Assembly (NCBI GenBank): GCA_902760765.1 | Contig: CACWHO010000043.1 | Location: 1 to 5,681, forward strand | Length of the DNA stretch: 5,681 nucleotides | From: an uncultured Eubacteriales bacterium | Lineage (GTDB): Bacteria > Bacillota > Clostridia > TANB77 > CAG-508 | Reading direction: 5' to 3' | In this document: in pieces, positions 5,580-5,681 of the stretch | Layout of the letters: each line of letters starts with the position of its first letter | Position numbering within the stretch: the first letter of the stretch is position 1 | Made by a program: the position numbers and the translations under genes | The notes under the pieces: model-generated | Told to the model about the DNA's origin: nothing | What the model saw: only the letters and a program-made list of their open reading frames with translations | Database searches by the model: none

Positions 5580-5681
5580 TTAAAATTTAAATAAATTCAA
5601 TCCTGTATCTTCATCATTAAACCTGTCAACTTTACCATCAATAATATCAATAAACATTTCGCAAGTTGCGGAAACAATTGC
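5580..5681 (-). CDS. C-terminal end of an unidentified protein (partial)
   Basis: The reverse complement is open from the window edge for 33 codons and stops at TAA (5582-5580). The tail reads AIVSATCEMFIDIIDGK followed by VDRFNDEDTGLNLFKF. It has a hydrophobic helix-like segment followed by an acidic, polar end, and its codon use matches the neighbouring genes. The gene is convergent with the tRNA cluster, and a bidirectional terminator lies 9 bp past its stop, which supports this being a real gene end rather than a chance frame. I do not recognise the family from this tail, and the rest lies beyond the window. Confidence 0.6.
   Translation of the reverse strand, partial: AIVSATCEMFIDIIDGKVDRFNDEDTGLNLFKF

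Noticed and set aside
1..5681. CRISPR array, insertion sequence or phage genes
   Set aside because: No regularly spaced repeats, transposase or phage-like proteins were seen; the only large repeat is the palindrome at 3806-3919.

Overview
The window is strongly AT-rich, prefers A/T-ending codons (AGA, ATA, AAA, GAA) and has good AGGAGG-type ribosome binding sites. Gene order and family content point to a low-GC Firmicute, most likely an anaerobic Clostridia-type bacterium, possibly an uncultured gut lineage. That placement is inferred from style and gene content, not from a search.

Positions 1-2352 are the distal part of a lower-glycolysis operon on the + strand: the last residues of phosphoglycerate kinase (pgk), triosephosphate isomerase (tpiA) and cofactor-independent phosphoglycerate mutase (gpmI). 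gpmI is intact with all catalytic motifs. tpiA is not: its N-terminal part (through the catalytic His) and C-terminal part (with the catalytic Glu) are both well preserved, but about 47-48 residues between them are missing and the halves lie in different frames. This is either a real deletion or an assembly error.

Positions 2361-3059 hold a 232-residue protein tightly coupled to gpmI. Its first ~165 residues resemble the YezG/DUF600 family (immunity proteins of polymorphic toxins). No toxin gene is visible, and the protein carries an extra charged C-terminal tail.

Positions 3109-4961 carry a two-gene unit: a NifU/IscU-like Fe-S scaffold protein with a long C-terminal extension, then a GGGtGRT-family protein of unknown biochemical function. 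Between them lies an almost fully palindromic ~114-bp inverted repeat. Of everything in the window, this pair is the best candidate for a poorly described system (probably Fe-S or metal related).

Positions 4962-5571 contain a hairpin that probably ends the + strand unit, a near-consensus sigma-70/sigma-A promoter, and a tRNA cluster, Val(UAC)-Asp(GUC)-Phe(GAA), each with encoded CCA. A hairpin flanked by A and T runs follows and can end transcription from both sides. The window finishes with the C-terminal 33 codons of an unidentified gene on the - strand, convergent with the tRNAs.
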